Assembly (NCBI GenBank): GCA_047518005.1
Contig: JAKZRT010000207.1
Location: 1-10,573, forward strand
DNA from: JAKZRT01 sp047518005
GTDB lineage: Bacteria; Pseudomonadota; Alphaproteobacteria; Rhodobacterales; Rhodobacteraceae
DNA length: 10,573 nucleotides
Direction: 5' to 3'
The translations under genes were made by a program, and so were the position numbers. Shown piece by piece: positions 1 through 5,577 of this stretch (its first letter is position 1; every line of letters starts with the position of its first letter). The notes beneath the pieces are model-generated. The model did not search any database, was not told the DNA's origin, and worked only from the letters and a program-made list of their open reading frames with translations.

Positions 1-51
1 CTGGCGAAGCTCGCCTGCGGACTTGTCTTTGCGCGTAATCCTTACTGCCAT
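1..51 (-). CDS. Partial CDS, possible IS630-family transposase N-terminus
   Basis: This is a 17-codon gene start truncated by the left window edge, reading MAVRITRKDKSAGELRQ on the minus strand. A strong Shine-Dalgarno sequence, GGGAGG, lies at 62-57 with a 5-nt gap to the ATG at 51-49, which supports a real start. The pattern of a short basic leader followed by 'SAGELR' resembles the N-termini of IS630-family transposases, which often begin with an '(S/T)AxELR' segment ahead of a helix-turn-helix domain. With only 17 residues this is recognition by resemblance. A different small DNA-binding protein, or an unrelated gene, cannot be excluded. No catalytic residues are inside the window. Confidence 0.4.
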   Translation of the reverse strand, partial: MAVRITRKDKSAGELRQ

Positions 52-136
52 CAAAGCCTCCCTTGCCTTGATGCCACTGAATCAGATCACGCCGCTCGTG
101 GGAATCCCCTTGAGTCAAATCTGGGGGCCGTTGGTA
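1..136 (-). mobile_element. Possible end of an IS630-type insertion sequence
   Basis: If the partial gene at 1-51 is a transposase, bases 52 to about 136 would be the terminal non-coding end of the element. Seen directly: two TGANTCA heptamers (TGAATCA at 78-84, TGAGTCA at 111-117) 33 bp apart, and a palindromic GGGAATCCC at 100-108. IS630 elements duplicate a TA dinucleotide on insertion. No TA occurs between 52 and 134; the first are at 135-136 and 140-141, the latter overlapping the ATG of the next gene. The outer boundary is therefore inferred, and the far end of the element lies outside the window. Confidence 0.28.
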
Positions 137-140
137 TCAT

Positions 141-980
141 ATGTCTTTTGAGAACCTTTCACGCGGTGGACTGGACTATAACCAGTGCCAGTACGGGCAA
201 AGCAAGCTGGTCTTTCGGGGCCCCTTCAGAATGCCGCAGGCGGTTGACGTGGCTGTGTTGGGCGGGTCGGAAGTTTACGGGAAGTTTGTCGAAAAGCCTT
301 TCCCGGTACTTTTGGAACAGGCTATCGGTCGCACAGTCATCAACCTTGGGTGCATGAACGCCAGCATCGACGCTTTTCTTGACGATCCGATCATCCCCGA
401 GGTCTGCGCTCGTGCCCGGGTGGCGGTAGTCCAAGTGATGGGCGCTCAAAGCCTGTCGAACCGATATTACGGGGTTCACCCGCGCCGCAACGACCGGTTC
501 GTCGCGGCCTATGGCACCCTGCGCCAGCTTTATCCCGAAATGGACTTTTCGCAATTCAACTTTACCCGCCATTTGTTGACTTCGCTCAAGGACGTTTCGC
601 CCGACCGGTTTTCGGAAGTGGTGGCCGATCTCAGGCGGAGCTGGATGATGCGAATGTACGAACTGGTCAGCGCCCTTGGTATGCCGACTGTATTGTTGTG
701 GATTTCTGACCACCCGCCGGGGTTGGCGGATGATCCGCACCCAGATGAATCGGGATCTGATCCGTTGTTTGTCACGCGCGAGATGCTGGATCAGATGTCG
801 CGGATAACCGAAGGACTGGTCGAAGTTGTTCGACCTCTGGGCGACCCGGATCACACAGTGGGCATGGTCTTTACACAGTTCCAACGATCAGCGGCCGAAG
901 CGATGCCCGGCCTTGCCACCCATGCAGAGGTTGCCGCAGCCCTGTGCGACGAGCTGCCGCCGCTGATCGAACAGGCCTGA
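141..980 (+). CDS. DUF6473 family protein
   Basis: A 279-residue protein of unknown function that I recognise as DUF6473-like, a family common in Rhodobacteraceae, from the N-terminal 'LDYNQCQYGQSKLVFRGP' (residues 11-28), 'GGSEVYGKF' (41-49), 'NLGCMNASIDAFL' (68-80) and 'VQVMGAQSLSNRYY' (97-110). There is no signal peptide or membrane segment, so it is probably cytoplasmic. The motif order (Gly-Gly-Ser early, an NLG block, a third block after a buried strand, and His261 in 'ATHAEVAAAL' near the C-terminus) is reminiscent of SGNH/GDSL hydrolases, but that is inference. The ATG at 141 suits the family start. There is no good Shine-Dalgarno sequence; the nearest G-run is at 123-127, 13 nt upstream. 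It converges on etfA with only 20 bp between the stop codons and no visible terminator. The end of a possible IS element lies immediately upstream and may have displaced the native promoter. Confidence 0.8.
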   Translation: MSFENLSRGGLDYNQCQYGQSKLVFRGPFRMPQAVDVAVLGGSEVYGKFVEKPFPVLLEQAIGRTVINLGCMNASIDAFLDDPIIPEVCARARVAVVQVMGAQSLSNRYYGVHPRRNDRFVAAYGTLRQLYPEMDFSQFNFTRHLLTSLKDVSPDRFSEVVADLRRSWMMRMYELVSALGMPTVLLWISDHPPGLADDPHPDESGSDPLFVTREMLDQMSRITEGLVEVVRPLGDPDHTVGMVFTQFQRSAAEAMPGLATHAEVAAALCDELPPLIEQA

Positions 981-1000
981 AAATTGCGCGCCCGCACGAC

Positions 1001-1927
1001 TCAGAGTTTGTCGGTCAATTCGGGCAGCGCAGTAAAGAGGTCGGCAACCAGACCGTAGTCTGCAACCTGAAAAATCGGTGCTTCTTCGTCCTTGTTGATG
1101 GCAACGATAACTTTCGAATCCTTCATGCCCGCCAGGTGTTGAATGGCCCCCGAGATGCCGACGGCAATGTAGAGATCCGGTGCCACAACTTTGCCGGTTT
1201 GGCCGACCTGCCAATCGTTCGGAGCATAGCCCGAATCGACCGCAGCCCGCGACGCGCCAACCGCGGCGCCCAGCTTGTCGGCCAGTTTCTCGATCAGCGC
1301 AAAGTCGGCCTCTGATCCGACGCCTCGCCCGCCAGACACTACAATTCCGGCCGAGGTCAGTTCGGGTCGGTCGGACGCGGCGACCTTGTCCTCGACCCAT
1401 TCCGAAAGCCCGGGATTGTCAACGGCATCGATGGTTGTGACCGGTGCCGGCCCGCCATCGCCCGCCGCATCAACGGTCGATGTCCGGATCGACACGACTT
1501 TGGTGGCATCCGACGATTTGACCGTCTGGATCGCGTTGCCGGCATAGATCGGACGCTCGAATGTATCGGCGTCGATGATGCCCGAAACATCCGAGATCAC
1601 CATGACATCGAGCAACGCTGCCACGCGCGGTAGGACGTTTTTGGCGTCGGTCGTGGCTGGGGCCACGATGTGCGAATAATCGCCCGCCAGACTGACAATC
1701 AGCGCGGCGGTAGATTCCGCCAGCCTGTGTCCGAGTGTCACGTCCTCGGCGCAAAGAACTTTGGCGACGCCAGCGATTGTTGCGGCCTCGGCGGCGGCCG
1801 CAGCGGCTGTGCCGCCGGCGCACAGAACGGTCACCTCACCCAAAGGTTGCGCGGCGGCGACAGCCTTGGCGGTTGCATCGCGTCCAAGCGCGCCGTCGGT
1901 AACTTCGGCAAGCAGAAGAACAGCCAT
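1001..1927 (-). CDS. etfA: Electron transfer flavoprotein subunit alpha
   Basis: A 308-residue alpha subunit of the soluble electron transfer flavoprotein. With EtfB it takes electrons from acyl-CoA and related dehydrogenases and passes them to the membrane ETF:quinone oxidoreductase. The N-terminal half is the nucleotide-binding-fold domain (about 1-185), starting MAVLLLAEV. The C-terminal half is the FAD-binding domain with the expected series: SGGRG (198-202), SRAAVDSGY (226-234), GQTGK (242-246), GISGAIQH (257-264), INKD (277-280) and ADYGLVADL (289-297). Length and domain order are normal for the family and nothing is missing. The start codon overlaps the etfB stop by one base (TGATG, 1929-1925), indicating translational coupling. 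No terminator is seen in the 20 bp between this gene and the convergent DUF6473 gene. 3-Hydroxyacyl-CoA dehydrogenase genes often follow etfA in related bacteria; none is present here. Confidence 0.97.
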   Translation of the reverse strand: MAVLLLAEVTDGALGRDATAKAVAAAQPLGEVTVLCAGGTAAAAAAEAATIAGVAKVLCAEDVTLGHRLAESTAALIVSLAGDYSHIVAPATTDAKNVLPRVAALLDVMVISDVSGIIDADTFERPIYAGNAIQTVKSSDATKVVSIRTSTVDAAGDGGPAPVTTIDAVDNPGLSEWVEDKVAASDRPELTSAGIVVSGGRGVGSEADFALIEKLADKLGAAVGASRAAVDSGYAPNDWQVGQTGKVVAPDLYIAVGISGAIQHLAGMKDSKVIVAINKDEEAPIFQVADYGLVADLFTALPELTDKL

Positions 1928-2685
1928 CAGATCACCCCCGCCTCTTTGAGCTTTTCGACAAGTTCGTCGACCGACCCAACAATCTCGCCCGCTTTGCGGG
2001 CCTCAGGCTCGTCTGTTTTCAAGATATTCAACCGCGGCGAAACATCGACCCCATAGTCTTCAGGCGTCTTTTCGTCCATGGGTTTTTTCTTTGCTTTCAT
2101 AATGTTGGGCAGCGACGCATAGCGTGGCTGGTTCAGCCGCAGGTCGGTTGAAATGACCGTGGGCATCGTCACCTTGACCGTTTGAAGGCCTCCATCAACT
2201 TCGCGGGTAACCACAGCGTGATCGTCGTCGATATCGACATCATTGGCAAACATCGCTTGGCTCCAGCCGCAGAGCGCCGCCAGCATCTGGCCGGTGGCGT
2301 TCATGTCGTTGTCGATCGCCTGCTTGCCGCAGAGCACCAGACCGGGCGCTTCCTCGTCAACCACACCCTTCAGGATTTTGGCGACCGCCAGCGGCTCGAT
2401 ATCGGTGTGAACGTCGTCGGCTGCAACTACCAGAATGGCGCGGTCGGCACCCATGGCAAGCGCAGTGCGAAGGGTCTCTTGCGACTTAGATGTCCCGATC
2501 GACACGGCGATGACTTCTTCGGCTTTTCCGGCTTCTTTCAGCCGGATAGCCTCTTCCACCGCGATCTCGTCGAACGGGTTCATCGACATTTTCACATTCG
2601 CCAGATCAACGCCCGTGCCGTCCGCTTTGACGCGAACTTTCACGTTGTAGTCGATCACGCGCTTGACGGGCACAAGCACCTTCAT
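1927..2685 (-). CDS. etfB: Electron transfer flavoprotein subunit beta
   Basis: A 252-residue beta subunit of ETF, which binds AMP structurally and carries the loop that docks onto partner dehydrogenases. Family features read directly: 'MKVLVPVKRVIDYNVKVRVK' at the N-terminus, 'MNPFDEIAVEEAIRLKE' (35-51), the AMP-site region 'CGKQAIDNDMNATGQMLA' (119-136) and the recognition loop 'DLRLNQPRYASLPNIMKAKK' (181-200). Leu192 corresponds to the anchoring leucine (Leu195) of human ETF-beta. Lys197 and Lys200 align with the human lysines 200 and 203 that are methylated by the METTL20 enzyme. The ATG at 2685 is preceded by a good ribosome-binding sequence, GAGGAGA, with a 5-nt gap. It is first in a two-gene unit with etfA, overlapping it by one base. 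The 150-bp divergent gap upstream, shared with the VOC gene, should hold its promoter. Confidence 0.97.
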   Translation of the reverse strand: MKVLVPVKRVIDYNVKVRVKADGTGVDLANVKMSMNPFDEIAVEEAIRLKEAGKAEEVIAVSIGTSKSQETLRTALAMGADRAILVVAADDVHTDIEPLAVAKILKGVVDEEAPGLVLCGKQAIDNDMNATGQMLAALCGWSQAMFANDVDIDDDHAVVTREVDGGLQTVKVTMPTVISTDLRLNQPRYASLPNIMKAKKKPMDEKTPEDYGVDVSPRLNILKTDEPEARKAGEIVGSVDELVEKLKEAGVI

Positions 2686-2835
2686 GCGGTCTCTCCTCGG
2701 TCAAATCCACGCGGGCCAAGGCCCGAATTCGCGCGCACATGTAGCCGAGCGGACCGGGCGCGAACAGTGCAAAATCGACGCGGTATGCTACACTTGCGTC
2801 CGGATTGTTGTAAGGTATTGAAAAGGGACGGTTTC
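2686..2835. promoter_or_regulatory. Divergent intergenic region between etfB and VOC gene, with a palindrome
   Basis: This 150-bp gap must hold start signals for etfB (leftward) and the VOC gene (rightward). I cannot assign either promoter with confidence: no well-spaced consensus -35/-10 pair stands out. A perfect inverted repeat, CGGGCC-AA-GGCCCG, sits at 2712-2725, 27-40 bp upstream of the etfB start. It could be an operator half-site pair or a short hairpin in the etfB leader. The VOC ribosome-binding sequence is AGGGA at 2824-2828. Confidence 0.35.
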
Positions 2836-3195
2836 ATGGAAAAAGTCGATGGTATTGGCGGGCTGTTTTTTCGGGCGAAGGACCCCGAGGCACTGGGCAT
2901 CTGGTATCGCGATCATTTGGGTGTGGCGCTGGTCCCCAAGGGGCCTGACAATCCGCCGTGGGTCCAAGCGGCTGGCACGACAGTCTTTGCGCCTTTTCCC
3001 GAGGACACAGATTATTTCCCTTCGGATCAATCCTTTATGGTAAATTTTAGGGTAAGTGATCTGGATGCCATGCTGGCCCAGCTGCGGGCGGCGGACATTG
3101 ATGTCGGCCCCGAGCAAACCATGGAGGGGATCGGGCGGTTTGCGCGCATTCACGACCCCGAGGGCAACCCGATTGAGCTGTGGGAGCCGTCCTAG
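2836..3195 (+). CDS. VOC family protein (glyoxalase/bleomycin-resistance-like)
   Basis: A 119-residue single-domain protein of the vicinal oxygen chelate superfamily. It has the paired beta-alpha-beta-beta-beta pattern: the first half opens with 'GIGGLFFRAKDPEALGIWYRDHLGV' (split over residues 6-30), and the second with 'FMVNFRVSDLDAMLAQLRAADI' (67-88), closing with 'RIHDPEGNPIELWEP' (104-118). Glu114 in 'IELWEP' is the usual C-terminal metal ligand position. The substrate cannot be read from sequence; members include glyoxalase I, dioxygenases, isomerases and resistance proteins. The reading frame is open upstream to 2182, but the start at 2836 is preferred because it follows AGGGA with 7-nt spacing and begins exactly where the domain begins. 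It lies opposite to the surrounding etf and cobalamin genes, and its TAG overlaps the adenosyltransferase stop by 3 bp within one CTAG. Confidence 0.88.
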   Translation: MEKVDGIGGLFFRAKDPEALGIWYRDHLGVALVPKGPDNPPWVQAAGTTVFAPFPEDTDYFPSDQSFMVNFRVSDLDAMLAQLRAADIDVGPEQTMEGIGRFARIHDPEGNPIELWEPS

Positions 3196-3764
3196 CGGTT
3201 CGCGCCGGGCACCCAGAGGACATCGGATTTCCCACCGTCATTTGCCAGGCGCGCGGCGACAAAAAACCAGTCAGACAAACGGTTTAGATAAGTGATTACG
3301 GCTGGATTGACCTCTTCGATGCCGGCCAGTTCCACGGCCAGACGCTCGGCCCGTCGGGCCACTGTGCGGCACAGATGCAGATGCGCGGCCAGGGCATTTC
3401 CGCCGGGCAGGATAAAGCTGCGCAGCGGCTCAAGGCTTTGATTCATAAGGTCTATTTCGCGTTCCAATCGGTCGGTCTGGGCCGGGACCATGCGCAGCGG
3501 CGGATACTCTGTACTGGCGTCCTCGGCGATGTCGGGGCGGCAGAGATCGGCGCCAAGGTCGAATAAATCGTTCTGAATCAGCGAGATATCTTGATCAACC
3601 TGCGCCTCGGTATGAACGCGCGCGAGGCCCAATGTCGCGTTAAGCTCGTCCACCGTGCCATAGGCCGCGACCCGCAAATCGTTCTTGGCGCGGCGCGTCC
3701 CGTCGCCCAGGGCGGTGTCGCCCTTGTCGCCGGTGCGTGTGTAAATTTTGTTCAGAACGACCAT
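3192..3764 (-). CDS. PduO-type ATP:cob(I)alamin adenosyltransferase
   Basis: A 190-residue enzyme that transfers the 5'-deoxyadenosyl group of ATP to reduced cobalamin, giving coenzyme B12 for enzymes such as methylmalonyl-CoA mutase. The ATP-binding N-terminus 'IYTRTGDKGDTALGDG' (7-22) is diagnostic of the PduO/MMAB family. It is followed by 'YGTVDELN' (35-42), 'FILPGG' (117-122), 'CRTVARRAER' (132-141) and the helix 'NRLSDWFFVAAR' (161-172). No transit or signal sequence is present. The start at 3764 (MVVLNKIYTRTG) fits the family length and has AGGG about 9 nt upstream. An in-frame ATG at 3824 would add 20 residues and overlap the upstream HIG1 stop by 11 bp; this is possible but less family-like. 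It is probably co-transcribed with the HIG1 gene 49 bp upstream. The unrelated CobA/BtuR-type enzyme is excluded by the motifs. Confidence 0.95.
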   Translation of the reverse strand: MVVLNKIYTRTGDKGDTALGDGTRRAKNDLRVAAYGTVDELNATLGLARVHTEAQVDQDISLIQNDLFDLGADLCRPDIAEDASTEYPPLRMVPAQTDRLEREIDLMNQSLEPLRSFILPGGNALAAHLHLCRTVARRAERLAVELAGIEEVNPAVITYLNRLSDWFFVAARLANDGGKSDVLWVPGANR

Positions 3765-3813
3765 ATTCTCGACCCTGTCTCCCCTAGCCTGTTGAACTGG
3801 TTCCTTTGGCTGG

Positions 3814-4020
3814 TCACCCGCCATTTCCGCGAAAAAAGACGAACAGCAGAATCAAAACCACGGCCAGCGCCTGGGCCGCAATCCGATAGCGCATGATCCG
3901 GTTTGCATGCTTGCGGTTGAAATCACCGCCCCTTGCAAATCCACCGATCCCGATCATCAGGATGATCAGAACTCCGATCGCGGCGACGGCGACGAGAATG
4001 AAAAGCGGATCGCTGGCCAT
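3814..4020 (-). CDS. HIG1-domain twin transmembrane protein
   Basis: A 68-residue inner-membrane protein with two hydrophobic helices (about 6-26 and 47-64) joined by a basic, Gly-rich loop 'GGFARGGDFNRKHANRIMRY' (26-45). This layout and the Arg-x-Arg-x3-Gln element (R44, R46, Q50) match the hypoxia-induced-protein (HIG1) family, whose eukaryotic members (Rcf1/HIGD) act on respiratory complexes III and IV. The motif position before the first Arg, usually Gln or Ile, is Asn40 here. Bacterial members have no firmly known role; a link to cytochrome oxidase is inference. The start is well supported by AGGAG, 5 nt before the ATG. It sits 70 bp after the SDR stop and 49 bp before the adenosyltransferase start, all on the minus strand, consistent with one transcript. 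Confidence 0.82.
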   Translation of the reverse strand: MASDPLFILVAVAAIGVLIILMIGIGGFARGGDFNRKHANRIMRYRIAAQALAVVLILLFVFFRGNGG

Positions 4021-4090
4021 GGCGGCTCCTGTCGTGACGCGTGCAACTTAATGCGAACACCGGGCGAGCGCGAGGGGGTTTCATGGCGGG

Positions 4091-4924
4091 TCACCCTTTG
4101 GCAAGCAGCCAATCCAATGCCCGGGTGGGCAAGAACCGCCTGAACGCGCCCATGATATAGGTAGGAGTGGTTACGTAATAGCGGGGCTTTGGGGCGCGGG
4201 CCTCGAGCGCGTGGATGAGTTTTTTGGCGACGGCCTCGGGCAACAGCTCGAACCGGTCGCGGCTTGGCGGGCCGTAGAGCCGATCGCGCAGGCCGGCATA
4301 ATCAGCAGCGCGGGCGGCGCTGTCGGGGTCGATCCATTTCTCGAAATGCGGGATGGCGTTTTGCCGGATGCGGGTGGTGATGGGACCGGGCTCGATCAGC
4401 GACACGCCGATACCGGTACCGCGCATTTCGATCCGCAGACAGTCGGTCAGTCCTTCGAGCGCGAACTTTGTTGACACGTAGGCGCCGCGAAAGGTCATCG
4501 GTACAAAGCCCAGGACCGACGAATTCTGTACAATCCGCCCTGCGCCCGCGCGGCGCATGACCGGGATCGCGCGGCGGGTCAGATCGTGCCAGCCAAAGAA
4601 ATTGGCCTCGAATATCGCGCGCAGGGCCGCGACGGGCAGATCCTCGACCAGCCCGGGCACCGCATAGGCACCGTTGTTGAACAGCGCACCAAGCGTTCCG
4701 CCGGTGGCCTTTTGAACCTGGTCGAAACCAGTGGCGATTGTCTCGGGCGCTTCATAGTCGATCAGCGCGGTCTCGAACCCGTCATCGGCCAAACGCGCGC
4801 AGTCCTGCGGCGTGCGACAGGATGCAAAGACCCGCCAGCCCCGGTCGCGCAGATACTGGGCCGAAGCCGCCCCGATGCCCGACGAACATCCGGTGATGAG
4901 GATGGATTTCTCGACTGCCCGCAT
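4091..4924 (-). CDS. SDR family NAD(P)-dependent oxidoreductase
   Basis: A 277-residue classical short-chain dehydrogenase/reductase. Seen in order: the dinucleotide-binding TGCSSGIG (11-18), a basic Arg37 after the second strand that would favour NADP(H), NNGAY (83-87, the usual NNAG site in its 'NNGAY' form), the catalytic Ser135/Ser136, and YVSTK (149-153) with Tyr149 and Lys153, then EPGPITT (178-184). The C-terminal 'PKPRYYVTTPTYIMGAFRRF' (246-265) is typical of the 17-beta-hydroxysteroid-dehydrogenase-like SDR branch, but the true substrate is unknown. A TAG lies directly in frame before the ATG, so no longer form exists, and no clear Shine-Dalgarno sequence precedes it. It is divergent from the GFA gene with 34 bp between start codons, and may head the HIG1/adenosyltransferase transcript. 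Confidence 0.92.
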   Translation of the reverse strand: MRAVEKSILITGCSSGIGAASAQYLRDRGWRVFASCRTPQDCARLADDGFETALIDYEAPETIATGFDQVQKATGGTLGALFNNGAYAVPGLVEDLPVAALRAIFEANFFGWHDLTRRAIPVMRRAGAGRIVQNSSVLGFVPMTFRGAYVSTKFALEGLTDCLRIEMRGTGIGVSLIEPGPITTRIRQNAIPHFEKWIDPDSAARAADYAGLRDRLYGPPSRDRFELLPEAVAKKLIHALEARAPKPRYYVTTPTYIMGAFRRFLPTRALDWLLAKG

Positions 4925-4958
4925 CTAGGATTTGCCCACATGATATTGCGAGGTTGAA

Positions 4959-5366
4959 ATGCCAGAGCATCGGGCAAGCTGTCAATGCGGGGCGCTGGTG
5001 GTTCAGGCCGCGGCTGACCCCGATTTCGTGGTCGTCTGCAATTGCCGCGCCTGCCAGCGCCGGACCGGGGCGGCCTTTGGAACCGGCGGGTATTTCCGGC
5101 GCGAGGTTCTGACCTTCGAGGGGGCGAGCAGGGTCTGGGCGCGCGCGGCGGATACCGGTCGGGCGCTGGAAAATCACTTTTGCCCGGCCTGCGGAACCAC
5201 GGTTTTCTGGACGTTGGAAATGCGGCCCGATTATCTGGGCGTCGCCTTGGGCTGTTTTGACGGACCGCTGCCCGAGCCTTCGCGCGCCGTCTGGACCGAG
5301 GCCAAGCACGACTGGGTGCGCTTTCCCGATCACTGGTCGACCTTTGAAAAAGGCGCCCCCGAATAG
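4959..5366 (+). CDS. GFA family zinc-binding protein
   Basis: A 135-residue protein of the GFA fold, named for a proposed glutathione-dependent formaldehyde-activating enzyme; most members are uncharacterised. All expected zinc-ligand cysteines are present: C8 and C10 in CQCG, C27/C29/C32 in CNCRAC, and C75/C78 in CPACGT. These fit one structural and one substrate-site zinc. The 'GTGGYFRREV' segment (41-50) and 'HFCPACGTTVFW' (73-84) are typical. No targeting signal is visible, so it is probably cytoplasmic. The ATG at 4959 follows GAGG (4950-4953) with a 5-nt gap. The promoter must lie in the 34-bp gap or inside the divergent SDR gene. Its linkage to formaldehyde chemistry is not supported by neighbours: no formaldehyde or glutathione genes are in the window. 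Confidence 0.92.
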   Translation: MPEHRASCQCGALVVQAAADPDFVVVCNCRACQRRTGAAFGTGGYFRREVLTFEGASRVWARAADTGRALENHFCPACGTTVFWTLEMRPDYLGVALGCFDGPLPEPSRAVWTEAKHDWVRFPDHWSTFEKGAPE

Positions 5367-5577
5367 GGTTTCACGTTGGGCAGGCGCGTAAATTATTGAA
5401 ATATAACAGTAAAATCCTTGAAGGTCGGAATGGCGTTTTGGCCGCAAGACCGGGAAATTGGGCTGACCGGTAGCGCAGAGAAGCATGGGTTGGAATCCCA
5501 ACCTGCGACGGTCTCGGCCTGTGTATTGCGCAAAATCCCCATGGATTGTTGCCAACCGCCAAGCTAATACCAAATGA
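5367..5577. other. Intergenic region upstream of parC, with hairpin
   Basis: This 211-bp non-coding gap is the longest in the window. It starts with an AT-rich stretch (5389-5415) containing TATAAC at 5402-5407, a good -10-like hexamer, but the nearest -35-like TTGGGC (5376-5381) is 20 bp away, longer than ideal. A perfect stem GGTTGG-AATC-CCAACC lies at 5488-5503, extendable by two G-U pairs, with no T-run after it, so it is not a classical terminator. The last 25 bases before parC hold no Shine-Dalgarno sequence. TTGCCA at 5549-5554 resembles a -35 box but has no partner at the right distance. No open reading frame of interest is present. Confidence 0.4.
5488..5503. repeat. Perfect inverted repeat/hairpin upstream of parC
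   Basis: GGTTGG and CCAACC flank a four-base loop AATC. Two further G-U pairs (5487/5504 and 5486/5505) would extend the stem to 8 pairs in RNA. It is 75 bp upstream of the parC start. It could be an operator, a leader hairpin if transcription starts in the AT-rich stretch near 5400, or chance. Confidence 0.45.

Noticed and set aside
131..137. TTGGTAT just before the DUF6473 start and its complement ATACCAA just before the parC start (5567-5573)
   Set aside because: A 7-base match between two sites 5.4 kb apart is expected by chance.
981..1000. Searched for a bidirectional terminator between the convergent DUF6473 and etfA genes
   Set aside because: The 20-bp gap has no stem with a T-run on either strand.
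2182..2835. Long upstream extension of the VOC reading frame, antisense to etfB
   Set aside because: It is the complement of a conserved etfB coding region and shows no domain. The ribosome site and the VOC domain both begin at 2836.
5461..5510. tRNA-like segment: GGTAGCGCAG resembles a D-arm and GGGTTGGAATCCCA a T-arm
   Set aside because: The two arms are too close for an anticodon arm between them, no acceptor stem pairs, and the T-loop has TTGG where TTCG is expected. A tRNA remnant is possible but not supported.
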